NCBI GenBank assembly: GCA_905212515.1
Contig: CAJMEU010000037.1
Coordinates: forward strand, 1-20,350
DNA length: 20,350 bases
Origin: an uncultured Oscillospiraceae bacterium
Lineage (GTDB): Bacteria > Bacillota > Clostridia > Oscillospirales > Ruminococcaceae
Reading direction: 5' to 3'
The notes beneath the pieces are model-generated. The model saw only the letters and a program-made list of their open reading frames with translations, was not told where the DNA came from and made no database searches. Below, in pieces: positions 14,311 to 20,350 of this stretch (position 1 is its first letter; each line of letters opens with the position of its first letter). Position numbers and translations under genes: made by a program.

Positions 14311-15378
14311 TCAGCCCACTTCGTTCATGGTCACGGCGCTCAGGGGGATATTCGCGCCAGCCACCGTGTTGTCGTCCGCGGGGGTGTTGATGATGTTGGA
14401 GGCGATGTTGTCCGTATTGTTGGCCAGGGCCGCATACAGGGTGTCGTATTCCTTCTGGGTGAACTTCGTCAGTTTGGAAGACTCCATGGACAGCGAAACA
14501 CCGTTCTGGGAAGCGTCCAGCACCACGTTCTGGCCGCCGGGGAAGGTTTCGCTGTAATAATCGCTGATCATGCTGTACACCGAGTTGCCCAGGCCCTTCA
14601 TGGCGCTGATGACCACGGTGTCGGACTCGCCGGACTGATCCACGTCCACGCCGATGACCTTGGTGCCCGCGGCCTCGGCGGCGGCCATCACACTGTTGCC
14701 CACGGCACCGCCGCAGGCGAAGATGATCTCGGTGCCGTCGTTGTACCAGGAGGCGGCTTTGGTCTGGTTCTCCGGCGTGGCGGCAAAGTCGCCGGTGTAG
14801 CCGTAGGTGATCTGGATGGCGCCGGCGCCCATGCCGGCCTCATTGGCGGCGTACTCGGCGCCCTGCACGAAGCCATAGCCGTATTTCACCACGGCGGGCA
14901 CGGGCATGCCGCCCAAAAAGCCCAGCTTGGTATAGCCTTCCTTCACGGCTGCATAACCGGCCAGGAAGCCCACCTGCTCCTCGGCGTAGGTGACGCCCAC
15001 GGTGTTGGCGGGCGCTTCGGGCAGGGTGCAGTCAATGGCCACAAAGCTCACATCGGGATAGGTTGCGGCGGCCTGCGTCACCGGCTCCTCAAACAGGAAG
15101 CCCGGGCACACGATGACTTTGGCGCCGCCTTTCACCGCCAGGTCGATGGACTGCAGATAGGCGTCCGTGCTTTTCTCCGAGGGCTTGTAGTACTGGTGAG
15201 AGATGCCCTTCTCCTCGGCATATTTCACCAGGCCCTCCCAAGAGCCCTGGTTGAAGGATTTGTCGTCGATGGTGCCGATGTCGGTGATCAGCGCCAGCTC
15301 CGCCTTCTTGCCGCCGCAGCCGGTAAACACCGACAGGGCCAGCACTGCCGCGAGGGCAATCGCAAAAAATTTCTTCAT
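14311..15378 (-). CDS. Bmp/Med/PnrA-family nucleoside-binding lipoprotein
   Basis: 355 residues. The signal peptide MKKFFAIALAAVLALSVFTG ends in a lipobox with lipidated Cys21. The mature part is a type 1 periplasmic-binding fold of the basic membrane protein family: ALITDIGTIDDKSFNQGSWE at the N-terminus, CPGFLFEEPV, VSFVAIDCTL, VGFLAGYAA, LGFLGGMPVPAVVKYGYGF and VIGVDVDQSGES. Members such as PnrA/TmpC and Med bind purine or other nucleosides and normally feed an ABC transporter; no such ATPase or permease genes are here. ATG 15378 with AGGAGA 8 bases upstream is chosen; the frame stays open upstream but through the promoter. It follows cdd on the same strand yet has its own promoter, so expression can exceed that of the operon. 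Confidence 0.92.
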   Translation of the reverse strand: MKKFFAIALAAVLALSVFTGCGGKKAELALITDIGTIDDKSFNQGSWEGLVKYAEEKGISHQYYKPSEKSTDAYLQSIDLAVKGGAKVIVCPGFLFEEPVTQAAATYPDVSFVAIDCTLPEAPANTVGVTYAEEQVGFLAGYAAVKEGYTKLGFLGGMPVPAVVKYGYGFVQGAEYAANEAGMGAGAIQITYGYTGDFAATPENQTKAASWYNDGTEIIFACGGAVGNSVMAAAEAAGTKVIGVDVDQSGESDTVVISAMKGLGNSVYSMISDYYSETFPGGQNVVLDASQNGVSLSMESSKLTKFTQKEYDTLYAALANNTDNIASNIINTPADDNTVAGANIPLSAVTMNEVG

Positions 15379-15401
15379 ATTCTTGCTCTCCTTCTTGATT
15401 C

Positions 15402-15416
15402 CCTGGCAAAGCCAGG
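15402..15416 (-). other. small hairpin in the Bmp leader
   Basis: CCTGGC-TTT-GCCAGG in the transcript, about 7 bases before the ribosome-binding site. There is no T-run, so it is more likely an mRNA-stability or translation element than a terminator. Confidence 0.45.
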
Positions 15417-15459
15417 CGGTTTCGCCCTTCCTGCAAAAAGAGCCAACTTCGAATAGAGG

Positions 15460-15488
15460 ATTATACGAAACCCTGGGCCTTCTTTCAA
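15460..15488 (-). promoter_or_regulatory. strong promoter of the Bmp gene
   Basis: On the minus strand TTGAAA (15488-15483), a 17-base spacer and perfect TATAAT (15465-15460). Transcription should begin near 15453, giving a leader of about 75 bases. Confidence 0.85.
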
Positions 15489-15536
15489 GGCTTTCCACCA
15501 AAATACAAGTTTTCTGGATAGAAGCGCGCAATTTTT

Positions 15537-15959
15537 TCACAGTACCTTTTCCGGCCCGAAGCCCAGGGGCAGCAGTTCGCCCAGCGTGTGTTCCTGGTAA
15601 TCATCCTCGCTTTTCGCCATGATCACCACCAGGCCGCTGCCGCCAAATTCGTACAGCATCTGCCTGCATACGCCGCAGGGGGACGTGGGCAGCCCATCGT
15701 CGGGCGCATCTGTCCTGGCGCCCACCACGGCGATGGCCGTGAACTCCTGCTCGCCCTCGCTGACGGCTTTGCACAGGGCCGTGCGCTCGGCACAGGATGT
15801 GGGGGTATAAGTGGCGCATTCCACATTGCAGCCCGTGTACATCCGCCCGCTTTTTCCCTGCAGGGCCGCACCCACCGCAAAGTGGGAATAGGGCGCATAA
15901 GCGCGTTCCCTCCCTGCCAGGGCGGCGCGGATCAGGGCCTTTTTATCGATCTGCTCCAT
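15537..15959 (-). CDS. cdd: cytidine deaminase
   Basis: 140 residues, the usual size of homotetrameric bacterial Cdd. It deaminates cytidine and deoxycytidine to uridine and deoxyuridine in the cytosol. The zinc site is complete: Cys56 and proton-shuttle Glu58 in TSCAERTA, and Cys95 and Cys98 in SPCGVCRQML. The substrate-binding segment YAPYSHFAVGAAL and GCNVECATYTPT are present. GGAG lies 7 bases before ATG 15959 inside the end of deoD, from which it is separated by only four bases, so the two are co-translated. The C-terminus is a typical short tail ending GFGPEKVL. Confidence 0.96.
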   Translation of the reverse strand: MEQIDKKALIRAALAGRERAYAPYSHFAVGAALQGKSGRMYTGCNVECATYTPTSCAERTALCKAVSEGEQEFTAIAVVGARTDAPDDGLPTSPCGVCRQMLYEFGGSGLVVIMAKSEDDYQEHTLGELLPLGFGPEKVL

Positions 15960-15963
15960 GCCC

Positions 15964-16692
15964 TTACTCCATTAGGATGCCCAGGGCAACCTTCATCATG
16001 TCGGTAAAGTTTTTCTGCCGCTCCTCGGCGGTGGTCTCCTCGTGGGAGACGATGCTGTCCGAGATCGTCAGCAGGCAAGCCGCGTTCTTGCCGGTAACGC
16101 GGGCGTTGTGGAACAGGGCAAAGCTTTCCATCTCCACGGCCAGGCAGCCTTTTTCGTCCCGCAGGTTCTCCCAATAGAATTTGCCGTTCTCCGCCTTGGG
16201 CACGTCGCGGTAGAACACGTCCGAGGAGTGCACCACGCCCTCCAGCAGCGGGATGCCCTGCTTTTTCGCGCTGGCGCGCAGCTTGGCGTTCAGTTCCTCG
16301 CTGGGGGCGGCGGTATCGCCGTCGGCCCCGCTCTGGGTGCGGGCATAGCTGGATTCCGAATAGGCGGCCGTGGCCAGCACCACGTCGTATATCTTCGCCG
16401 TCGGGCTGTAGGAGCCGGCGGACCCGATCCGGATGATGTTGTCCACGTCGTACTGGGTGAACAGCTCGTAGGAATAGATCCCGATGGACGGCATGCCCAT
16501 GCCGGAGCCCATCACGCTGACGGGCCTGCCCTCATAGGTGCCGGTATAGCCCAGCATGCCGCGCACGCTGGTCACCAATCGGGCGTCCTGCAAAAAAGTC
16601 TCGGCGATGAATTTTGCGCGCAACGGGTCGCCGGGCATCAGCACGGTCTTGGCGAAATCGCCCTGATTCGCTGCGTTGTGTGGGGTCGGCAT
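15964..16692 (-). CDS. deoD: purine nucleoside phosphorylase, DeoD type
   Basis: 242 residues, a hexameric-type PNP. It phosphorolyses purine (deoxy)nucleosides to the free base and (deoxy)ribose-1-phosphate. Signatures: TPHNAANQGDFAKTVLMPGD (His5 and Gly21 contact substrate in the family), RGMLGYTGTY (phosphate Arg44), GSGMGMPSIGIYSYEL, IRIGSAGSY (Arg88), VEMESFALF (Glu187, Glu189) and catalytic Asp212 in TISDS. GGGAGA lies 8 bases before ATG 16692. It follows the phosphatase gene by 19 bases and precedes cdd by four, so it is in one operon with both. Confidence 0.96.
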   Translation of the reverse strand: MPTPHNAANQGDFAKTVLMPGDPLRAKFIAETFLQDARLVTSVRGMLGYTGTYEGRPVSVMGSGMGMPSIGIYSYELFTQYDVDNIIRIGSAGSYSPTAKIYDVVLATAAYSESSYARTQSGADGDTAAPSEELNAKLRASAKKQGIPLLEGVVHSSDVFYRDVPKAENGKFYWENLRDEKGCLAVEMESFALFHNARVTGKNAACLLTISDSIVSHEETTAEERQKNFTDMMKVALGILME

Positions 16693-16711
16693 TTCTCATC
16701 TCTCCCTTTCT

Positions 16712-17521
16712 TTATTCCAAATACATCCGGCGCAGCCGCGCCAGTATCTGTTCGTCGATGCCATATTCGGCCAGCAGATAATCTTCGAACCGGGGATATT
16801 TCCCCCGGATGGCATCCATGGTCAATTGCAGGGCCTCGGCCTCCACACCGGTGAGCAGCCCCACCAGGCGCCGGCGGCTTTCATCCAGCTGGCCGCCCAA
16901 AGCGGCCGCGAACTTTTCCTGCAGTGCGGCCCGGCTTTGGGCCCGGCAGACGTTTGTCTGCAAATAGTCCGCCATCACGTCCTCGTCCGACACGCCCAGC
17001 GTCTTCAGGATCAGCATGGCGGCAACACCCGTGCGGTCCTTGCCGGCGGTGCAGTGAAACAGCAGCGGCACGTCGCCGGCGCACAGATACCGAAACATCC
17101 CCTTGTATGCCTCGTTGCCAAAGGGCATATCGGCGTAGCCCCGCTGCACCTGATCCATCACGGCGTCCAATTCTTCCGCGGGCAGGGTAAAAAAGGAAGC
17201 CAGGTCGAAATTGATCTCCTGCCCGCCGGGCATGGTCATGGCCGAGATGTCCTGGCGCACCGCACCGGGCACGGCCGGGTCGGGCATCTGCGCCCGCTCT
17301 TGCGAGGAGCGCAAGTCACAAATCACCTTCAGGCCTAAACTTTCCAGCAGGGCTTTGTCATGGGGGGTGCGCACCGCGTCGCACAAGGCGCCGCTGCGAT
17401 AAAACACATTGTTTTTTACCCGTTTTCCCTCCGCGCCCGCATAACCGCCCAACTGACGGAAATTCTCCGCCTGCTCAAAGGGCAGCGGCGTGCCGGGCAC
17501 GGGGTTTGTCTCTTGCTGCAT
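16712..17521 (-). CDS. protein-tyrosine/serine phosphatase (Y_phosphatase3 family)
   Basis: 269 residues. The P-loop HCTAGKDRTGVAAM gives nucleophile Cys157 and Arg163 (CX5R), and the family N-terminus NFRQLGGY...VFYRSGAL...CDLRSSQER is clear; CDLRS carries the usual Asp. The sequence lacks a signal peptide, so it acts in the cytosol. Family members (PtpB/LipA type) dephosphorylate phosphotyrosine or phosphoinositides; the target here is unknown. ATG 17521 is preferred, with AAAGG 9 bases upstream; another in-frame ATG three codons earlier sits directly on that site. It lies between fbp (33 bases) and deoD (19 bases) in the same operon, so a role in control or in sugar-phosphate removal is possible (inference). 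Confidence 0.88.
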   Translation of the reverse strand: MQQETNPVPGTPLPFEQAENFRQLGGYAGAEGKRVKNNVFYRSGALCDAVRTPHDKALLESLGLKVICDLRSSQERAQMPDPAVPGAVRQDISAMTMPGGQEINFDLASFFTLPAEELDAVMDQVQRGYADMPFGNEAYKGMFRYLCAGDVPLLFHCTAGKDRTGVAAMLILKTLGVSDEDVMADYLQTNVCRAQSRAALQEKFAAALGGQLDESRRRLVGLLTGVEAEALQLTMDAIRGKYPRFEDYLLAEYGIDEQILARLRRMYLE

Positions 17522-17554
17522 GGGGATCATCCTTTCTGTTTTGATGCCTTTGCG

Positions 17555-19543
17555 TCAGCCCTGTTCGGTGATGAGGCCGTCGCCGTAAGCCTGCACCAGG
17601 CGCTTTAAATCCTCGATCTGCCCGCGCAGGCGCGCGCCGTTGTCGGTATCCTCCACGCAGGTGCGCTTTGTGTGGGGTTCGAACACGTTCACGCTGGACA
17701 GGATATCGATATTGTCGCGGATGGCCTTCTGGGTGCTCTCAAAGGGGCCGTGGCTGCGCAGGGAAAGCCCCCGGGAGGAGGACACCAGCGTGTAGCCCGC
17801 GATGCCCGTGCGGCCCTGATAGGCCTTGCAGAAGCCGCCGTCGATCACGATCAGCCGGCCGCCGGCCTTGATGGGGCTCTCCCCCGCTTTGGCCCGCACG
17901 GGCACATGGCCGTTGATGATGTGGCTTTTGTCGTGATCCAAGCCGAACTCGTCGAAGATCTTCAGCACGGCGCGCTCGGCCACAGCGGGGTCATCGCTCT
18001 CCACCAGGTCATAATAGGGGTTTTTCTTTTCCACGCAGGCGGCTTCCTCGCCGATGAAGAACTGCTCGAAGGTGGCCATTTTGTTCCGGCCGAAGATGGG
18101 CGACAGCCGCCCGCACCACAAATACCACAAAAAGTCCTGCCCCCGCAGGCGCGCCTCGCTTCCTTTCGGGGCCGCGTAGCCCTGCCGGGCCATCCGCTCA
18201 CAGAAATCCATCCACGAGCGGCCGGAATAAGTCCGCCCATCGACGGTGATGCGGGCAAACGTGCCGTCCTCCTCCATGGGGATGGCACCGTGAAACATCA
18301 GGTTGTTGTTCTCGATCTGGTATACGCTGCCCTTGGCGTACAAAAAACGCACGTGGCGCTGCAGGCGCTCGCTTTCGGCAAAACTCTGGCACAGTTTGTC
18401 CAGCACGTCCTGCTCTTCCGGCGTCAGGCGGGCCGGGTCGTCCGGATCCACCGTGGGGAAATCGCAGTCGCGCATGCGGTACTCCACGCCGTCCACCACC
18501 ACGGTCTGGGCCGTGAAGTCCACCCGGGCCAACAGGGCCCTGTCCTCCATGCCGAATTCGGGGTTGCGCTTCACCACCGCGCACTCCAGCTTGCACAGCA
18601 TCACGGCGATGGCCTTGTGCATGCGCGCCACCCGCGCCAGGTCCACAGGGCTGTACTCGCCCTGGCCCAGCAGTTTGGGCCGGAAAGCGGACACGTCCGT
18701 GTGCTTGTACACTTCCTCGCTGAACAGCGCCAGGGGCCGCAGGTTTAGGCCATAGCCGTCCTCCAGGGCCTCCAGGTTGTTGTAGCTCAGCGCCACGTGG
18801 ATCACGCTGGCGATGCACACCGGGCTGCCCGCGGCGGCGCCCATCCATTCCACGTCGTGGTTGCCCCACTGGACGTCCACCGAGTGATGGGCCAGCAGCT
18901 CGTCCAAAATGATGTCCGGCCTGGGGCCTCGGTCGAACAGATCCCCCACGATGTGCAGCCGGTACACGGCCAGCCGGCGGATCAGCTCTGACAGGGCGAT
19001 GATAAAATCATCCGCGCGGCCGGTATCGATGATGGAGGACAGGATGCGCTCGTAATATCCGTCCTTATCGTGATCCTCAAAATGGGCGTGCAGCATCTCG
19101 TCGATGATATAAGAAAAGCTTTTGGGCAGACGCTTGCGCACAAAGCTGCGGGTATATTTTGATTCGGTTACCCGGCATACGTCCAAAAGGCGCATCAGCG
19201 TCTGGCGGTACCAGGCGCCCAGGTCTTTCTGCCGGGCCTTCAGCTGGGGCAGCTTCGGCGCCGGGTAATAGATCAGGGTGGCATTCTCGGACCGCTCCTC
19301 CGCCGGCCCGTCGCCGTAGGGCGGGGCCAGCACGCGGTCCACCTTTTCTTTGATAACGCCCGAGGCGTTGGACAGGATGTGCGTGAACGCCTCGTATTCG
19401 CCGTGCAGGTCACTCATAAAATGCTCGGTCGGTTTGGGCAGTTTCAAAATGGCCTGCAGGTTGATGATCTCCTCGCTGGCCGCGGCCGCGCTGGGGTACT
19501 CTTTGGCCAGCAGTGTGAGGAATTTCCGGTGGGCTTCATCCAT
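17555..19543 (-). CDS. fbp: fructose-1,6-bisphosphatase, class III
   Basis: 662 residues, close to the roughly 670 of the Firmicutes class III enzyme. It removes the 1-phosphate of fructose-1,6-bisphosphate for gluconeogenesis. It has the calcineurin-like metal motifs: SDLHGEYEAF (about 44-53), VGDLFDRGPRPD (about 199-210), WGNHDVEWMG (about 226-235) and, near the C-terminus, INGHVPV followed by VIDGGFCKAYQ. A long family-specific insert lies between. I chose ATG 19543, with AAGG about 11 bases upstream; a GTG at 19555 is almost on top of that site. It is the first gene of the run fbp - phosphatase - deoD - cdd. It is divergent from the radical SAM gene, across an inverted repeat. Confidence 0.93.
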   Translation of the reverse strand: MDEAHRKFLTLLAKEYPSAAAASEEIINLQAILKLPKPTEHFMSDLHGEYEAFTHILSNASGVIKEKVDRVLAPPYGDGPAEERSENATLIYYPAPKLPQLKARQKDLGAWYRQTLMRLLDVCRVTESKYTRSFVRKRLPKSFSYIIDEMLHAHFEDHDKDGYYERILSSIIDTGRADDFIIALSELIRRLAVYRLHIVGDLFDRGPRPDIILDELLAHHSVDVQWGNHDVEWMGAAAGSPVCIASVIHVALSYNNLEALEDGYGLNLRPLALFSEEVYKHTDVSAFRPKLLGQGEYSPVDLARVARMHKAIAVMLCKLECAVVKRNPEFGMEDRALLARVDFTAQTVVVDGVEYRMRDCDFPTVDPDDPARLTPEEQDVLDKLCQSFAESERLQRHVRFLYAKGSVYQIENNNLMFHGAIPMEEDGTFARITVDGRTYSGRSWMDFCERMARQGYAAPKGSEARLRGQDFLWYLWCGRLSPIFGRNKMATFEQFFIGEEAACVEKKNPYYDLVESDDPAVAERAVLKIFDEFGLDHDKSHIINGHVPVRAKAGESPIKAGGRLIVIDGGFCKAYQGRTGIAGYTLVSSSRGLSLRSHGPFESTQKAIRDNIDILSSVNVFEPHTKRTCVEDTDNGARLRGQIEDLKRLVQAYGDGLITEQG

Positions 19544-19583
19544 TCGGTCACACACCTTCCTCTCGGTACCATCGTCAAGTCCA

Positions 19584-19614
19584 GTGTATCATATTTTGCT
19601 GAAATATGGTACAC
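19584..19614. promoter_or_regulatory. large inverted repeat in the fbp/radical SAM intergenic region
   Basis: GTGTATCATATTT (19584-19596) and AAATATGGTACAC (19602-19614) are 13-base arms with one mismatch and a 5-base centre. It overlaps candidate -10 elements of both divergent genes (TATGAT on the minus strand, 19593-19588; TATAGT on the plus strand, 19616-19621). No T-run follows. It looks like a shared operator. Confidence 0.6.
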
Positions 19615-19659
19615 TTATAGTCGAATTTCTCAAAAATGCACAGGAAAGGAAGGGGCCCT

Positions 19660-20350
19660 ATGCACATCCCCACCCATTGCACCCTCTGCCCCCGCGCCTG
19701 CGGGACAGACCGCACCCGCGCGGCCGGCCCATGCGGCGGCGGCCCCAGGGTAAAAGCGGCCCGCGCCGCGCTGCACCTGTGGGAGGAGCCGTGCCTGTCC
19801 GGCACGCGGGGCAGCGGCACGGTGTTTTTCTCCGGCTGCCCATTGCAGTGCTGCTACTGCCAGAACTATCACATCAGCGCGGAAAATTTCGGCAAAGAAT
19901 TGACGGCCCGCCAGCTGGCGGACATTTTCCTGCGCCTGCAGGACCAGGGTGCCCACAATTTAAACCTGGTGACGGCCACCCACTATCTTCCCTGGGTGCT
20001 GGATGCCCTGGATCTGGCAAAACCGCGCCTTTCTATCCCCATCGTGTACAATACCGGCGGCTACGAGACGCTGGCCGCCGTGCGCGCGCTGGACGGCGTG
20101 GTGGACGTGTGGCTGACGGACCTGAAGTACCACTCCCCCGCACTGTCGGCCGAATATTCGAACGCGCCCGATTATTTTGCCGTGGCCGCGGCCGCGGCCA
20201 GGCAGATGTGCGCCCAGGCGGGCCCGCCGGTGTTTGACGCAGAGGGCTTGCTGCAAAAGGGCCTCATCCTGCGCCATCTGGCCCTGCCCGGCGCCCTGGC
20301 GGACACCAAAGCCGTGGTGGCTTTCGCCGCGCGGGAGCTGCCGAAGGGAG
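19660..20350 (+). CDS. radical SAM protein, PflX-like (COG1313), 5' part only
   Basis: The frame is open from ATG 19660 to the right edge, showing 230 residues. The N-terminus has a Cys cluster, CTLCPRACGTDR, and a further Cys in GPCGGG, as in PflX-type proteins. The radical SAM motif is CPLQCCYCQN (CX3CX2C), within SGTRGSGTVFFSGCPLQC, followed by NLVTATHYLPWVLDAL and VYNTGGYETL, also typical. These proteins resemble pyruvate formate-lyase activating enzymes but their substrates are not established. AAGGAAGGGG lies upstream. A candidate -10 TATAGT is at 19616-19621. The C-terminal third is missing. Confidence 0.88.
   Translation, partial: MHIPTHCTLCPRACGTDRTRAAGPCGGGPRVKAARAALHLWEEPCLSGTRGSGTVFFSGCPLQCCYCQNYHISAENFGKELTARQLADIFLRLQDQGAHNLNLVTATHYLPWVLDALDLAKPRLSIPIVYNTGGYETLAAVRALDGVVDVWLTDLKYHSPALSAEYSNAPDYFAVAAAAARQMCAQAGPPVFDAEGLLQKGLILRHLALPGALADTKAVVAFAARELPKG

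Noticed and set aside
15379..15453. Possible purine riboswitch in the Bmp leader
   Set aside because: The roughly 75-base leader has only one small hairpin and no three-way-junction pattern or conserved purine-aptamer loops that I can recognise.
14284..15456. Open frame of 390 codons on the plus strand opposite the Bmp gene
   Set aside because: It is low complexity and rich in His/Gly/Ala, shows no motifs, and crosses the terminator and the opposite promoter.

Overview
The window looks like a chromosomal segment of a GC-rich, Gram-positive-type anaerobe of the Clostridia, most likely a gut Oscillospiraceae-like lineage (inference). The signs are very GC-rich codon use, AGGAGG-type ribosome binding sites, lipoproteins with short lipoboxes, a Firmicutes-type class III fructose-bisphosphatase and a sodium-pumping decarboxylase beta subunit. 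I see no rRNA, tRNA, CRISPR array or transposase.

Left part (1-4290). A minus-strand group carries a YjjG-type HAD phosphatase, an alpha/beta hydrolase (monoacylglycerol lipase-like) overlapping it, and the start of a Na+-translocating decarboxylase beta subunit that runs off the left edge. Divergent from it is an unusual single polypeptide joining a type I mannose-6-phosphate isomerase to a ROK sugar kinase. It ends at a perfect terminator followed by a tandem repeat of about 84 bp made of stacked hairpins.

Middle part (4286-12956). This is a transport and signalling island. An OmpR-type response regulator and a histidine kinase are on the plus strand. Divergent from them on the minus strand are a large lipoprotein (about 345 N-terminal residues of unknown type plus a family 1 solute-binding domain), two CUT1 sugar-type permeases, an HlyD/MacA-like adaptor interrupted by one in-frame TAG, and a small MacB-like membrane protein. 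No ATPase is encoded. The arrangement suggests that the two-component system controls the transporter, and the shared intergenic region has repeated AATCTT half-sites. This island is the best candidate for an undescribed system.

Right part (12957-20350). This is nucleoside and central carbon metabolism: deoC (own promoter, minus), a divergent NUDIX hydrolase (plus), then a minus-strand run fbp - tyrosine phosphatase - deoD - cdd - Bmp/PnrA-like nucleoside-binding lipoprotein, the last with its own strong promoter. DeoD, Cdd and DeoC fit together as a salvage route from nucleosides to acetaldehyde plus glyceraldehyde-3-phosphate; fbp links to gluconeogenesis. A PflX-like radical SAM protein starts divergently from fbp across a 13-bp-arm inverted repeat and runs off the right edge.

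No stretch over 300 bases lacks a gene. All functional calls come from reading motifs; no database search was run.
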